Below, piece after piece: positions 62,601 through 64,000 of a stretch of 64,000 nucleotides of DNA. Made by a program: the position numbers and the translations under genes. The notes beneath the pieces are model-generated. The model saw only the letters and a program-made list of their open reading frames with translations. It made no database searches and was not told the origin of the DNA. Numbering within the stretch: position 1 is the first letter of the stretch; every line of letters starts with the position of its first letter. Origin of the DNA: Arabidopsis thaliana (lineage: Eukaryota > Streptophyta > Magnoliopsida > Brassicales > Brassicaceae); the NCBI RefSeq assembly GCF_000001735.4, contig NC_003076.8:5580001-5644000 (forward strand), written 5' to 3'.

Positions 62601-63142
62601 TTGGAGCGGAGCTTTTAAATTTTGAATTTTTTGGGAAATTAATATTTTAATTAGTTTCTCTTACACTCTCCACCTTGTCATGTATCTGCCAAAAAAAGGA
62701 AGAAATATTCCGAAAAAGGACACCGGAATAAGAAAATTACAGTATTTCAAGAGCATTTTAGGAATTTTTAATTCAAATCATAGGATTTTAATAGTGTTTT
62801 TATAAAGTTATGGGCCATATTTGAGTAAACATAAAAGTATAGTTATGGGCCATATAAACAATACAGCCCAGATAAGGTGTTATGGGCCATACGTTGTGTA
62901 GGGAGTAATCACATTGCAATATAACTTGTTTAGTATTATGATCGAAAGTTCAATTTATTATTTATCCTACCTTTCTCTTTATTAGTTTAGTTAATATATG
63001 AACCAGAAGTAATTTTTCAAACTGCAACAAGTGATACATTCACACATCATAACACCAAAAGTTAGTTCGTTTCGAAACATTGCATAACAGTTTTACTTCA
63101 AATTTTATTTGGAAAACACAAATAAAAGGAAGAGTTTGTTTG
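62601..63142. promoter_or_regulatory. spacer with clustered TGGGCC/T (site II) motifs
   Basis: TGGGCC occurs at 62811-62816, 62846-62851 and 62883-62888, and AGCCCA (reverse TGGGCT) at 62865-62870: four site II motifs in 78 bp, three of them inside the repeated phrase TTATGGGCCATA. Such clusters bind TCP factors in promoters of growth and cell-cycle genes. They lie about 390-460 nt upstream of the start at 62427. No gene seen in this spacer. Confidence 0.55.
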
Positions 63143-63639
63143 CTACGAATGGTGAGTCTTGTCCAAATCTTCGAGACTTGTTGGACGGAACCAGGCTTTC
63201 TCCTCCATCACTGAGTCCTCCTGACCGCCGCGAAATTCGTCCTTTGCGTTGGTCGAGGAGGAGGAAGGTCCAAAGACACCGGTTTGGGGATGAGGAGACC
63301 AATATTTGTCAGAGTCAGGCTTTATCATTTCATCAGGCACTTGACTCGGTTGCAATTCTTCCTCGACGTTCTTATCATACGCAGACGTGTGATCATTCCT
63401 GTTCAAGAAGAGAACAAATTTGTTTCTAGCAATAATATTGGTGAATGAGTGAATCTAAGTGTTTGAGATTAAAATTTGGAACTCGTTAGGTGAGATATTG
63501 ATCGACTGTACTAACCGTATGAATAAAACAAGAAAAATGGTTAGAAGATAAGATAACCCCACAAGAACAACTACATCTTTTATCACTTACCAACCCTAGC
63601 AGGTTTATCTTCAATTCCGATAGTCAAAACATCCCATAT
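63143..63639 (-). CDS. small LEA-like protein, 3' exons
   Basis: Probably AT5G17165. Exons 63587-63639 and 63143-63398, with the 5' exon(s) to the right of the window or not recognised before 64000. The junction uses the GT at 63586-63585 (AA/GTGATA), which gives [20 protein letters not shown] in frame; the stronger-looking GTAAGT three bases earlier would break the frame. Downstream: [29 protein letters not shown], ending [18 protein letters not shown]. The [14 protein letters not shown] block and the WFRP ending are typical of a small plant family related to LEA_3/SAG21-type proteins, often with an organelle-targeting N-terminus. Function not established. Confidence 0.7.
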
Positions 63640-64000
63640 CTTTAAAAAGAGAATGGTATCAGAAATCTATGGCTATTGAGATCTCTATCCACTAACATAT
63701 TCTTACATGTTGTCGGTCCATTTATTTATATTTGATTTTATAAATAATTTCTACATGAACACAAAACTCTAGATTTTAGTTTTACTAATTAAATAGACAT
63801 CTGTATTCGTCTAGATTCAGAATGTGAAGTGAAGAAGGTACATCTTGTTTACAAGGTCAAGATGATTACTTTTGAAACAAAAATATACATGGACCATGCC
63901 ACCATGGCCTCTTCAACCAAGAAGATTAAATCATATATATAATAGCAGAGTTTTCTCTCCTCTAAAAGTGTCCACGTCACTACATCTTTTTAATGTGGAG
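63640..64000. other. right edge, likely intron or 5' region of the LEA-like gene
   Basis: AT-rich. I could not place the first exon; minus-strand ATGs near 63905 and 63891 do not lead to a convincing donor. Confidence 0.3.

Overview
This window is plant nuclear DNA: spliced genes with GT-AG introns, AT-rich spacers and families of tandem paralogues. Several deduced proteins match, as I remember them, the Arabidopsis thaliana products of chromosome 5 loci around AT5G16980 to AT5G17165 (XPO1A, UGT78D2, UGT78D3, UGT78D4, the retrotransposon EVD). I therefore read it as A. thaliana, Columbia-like, with locus numbers rising along the + strand. Locus names come from memory; exon coordinates come from reading splice sites in the sequence.

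Layout. (1) 1-7000: three minus-strand NADPH-dependent 2-alkenal reductase-like genes in tandem, the first cut by the window edge and carrying a 4-nt frameshift. The duplicated unit also carried the last exon of the neighbouring sugar transporter, which survives as two relics. (2) 7851-12332: a 14-exon vacuolar-type sugar transporter (minus). (3) 12333-14903: AT-rich spacer with a Helitron-like stretch and two repeats bearing perfect E2F-type sites. (4) 14904-22467: exportin XPO1A, 32 coding exons (plus). (5) 23198-29392: the UGT78D3-UGT78D4-UGT78D2 flavonol 3-O-glycosyltransferase cluster (minus); UGT78D4 has lost its normal splice acceptor and 4 nt of exon 1, and only a cryptic acceptor restores the frame. 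(6) 31056-32639: ARF-type GTPase (plus). (7) 33683-36088: PP4 regulatory subunit 2-like protein (minus). (8) 39594-59592: a scrambled cluster of unusual papain-like cysteine protease genes (plus) facing cystatin-related genes (minus), with intact pairs, broken copies and fragments joined by segmental duplication. The Copia retrotransposon EVD, with two apparently identical LTRs and one 1404-codon ORF, sits in one of the broken copies, and a paralogous empty site lies about 2.4 kb away. (9) 59843-62427: a 569-aa acidic protein with cell-cycle-like features (minus). (10) 63143 to the right edge: the 3' part of a small LEA-like gene (minus).

The genes do not form one pathway. The functional groupings are the UGT78D flavonoid sugar-donor series, the alkenal-detoxifying reductase series, and the protease/cystatin-like cluster, which is the least explained and the most likely to hold undescribed biology.
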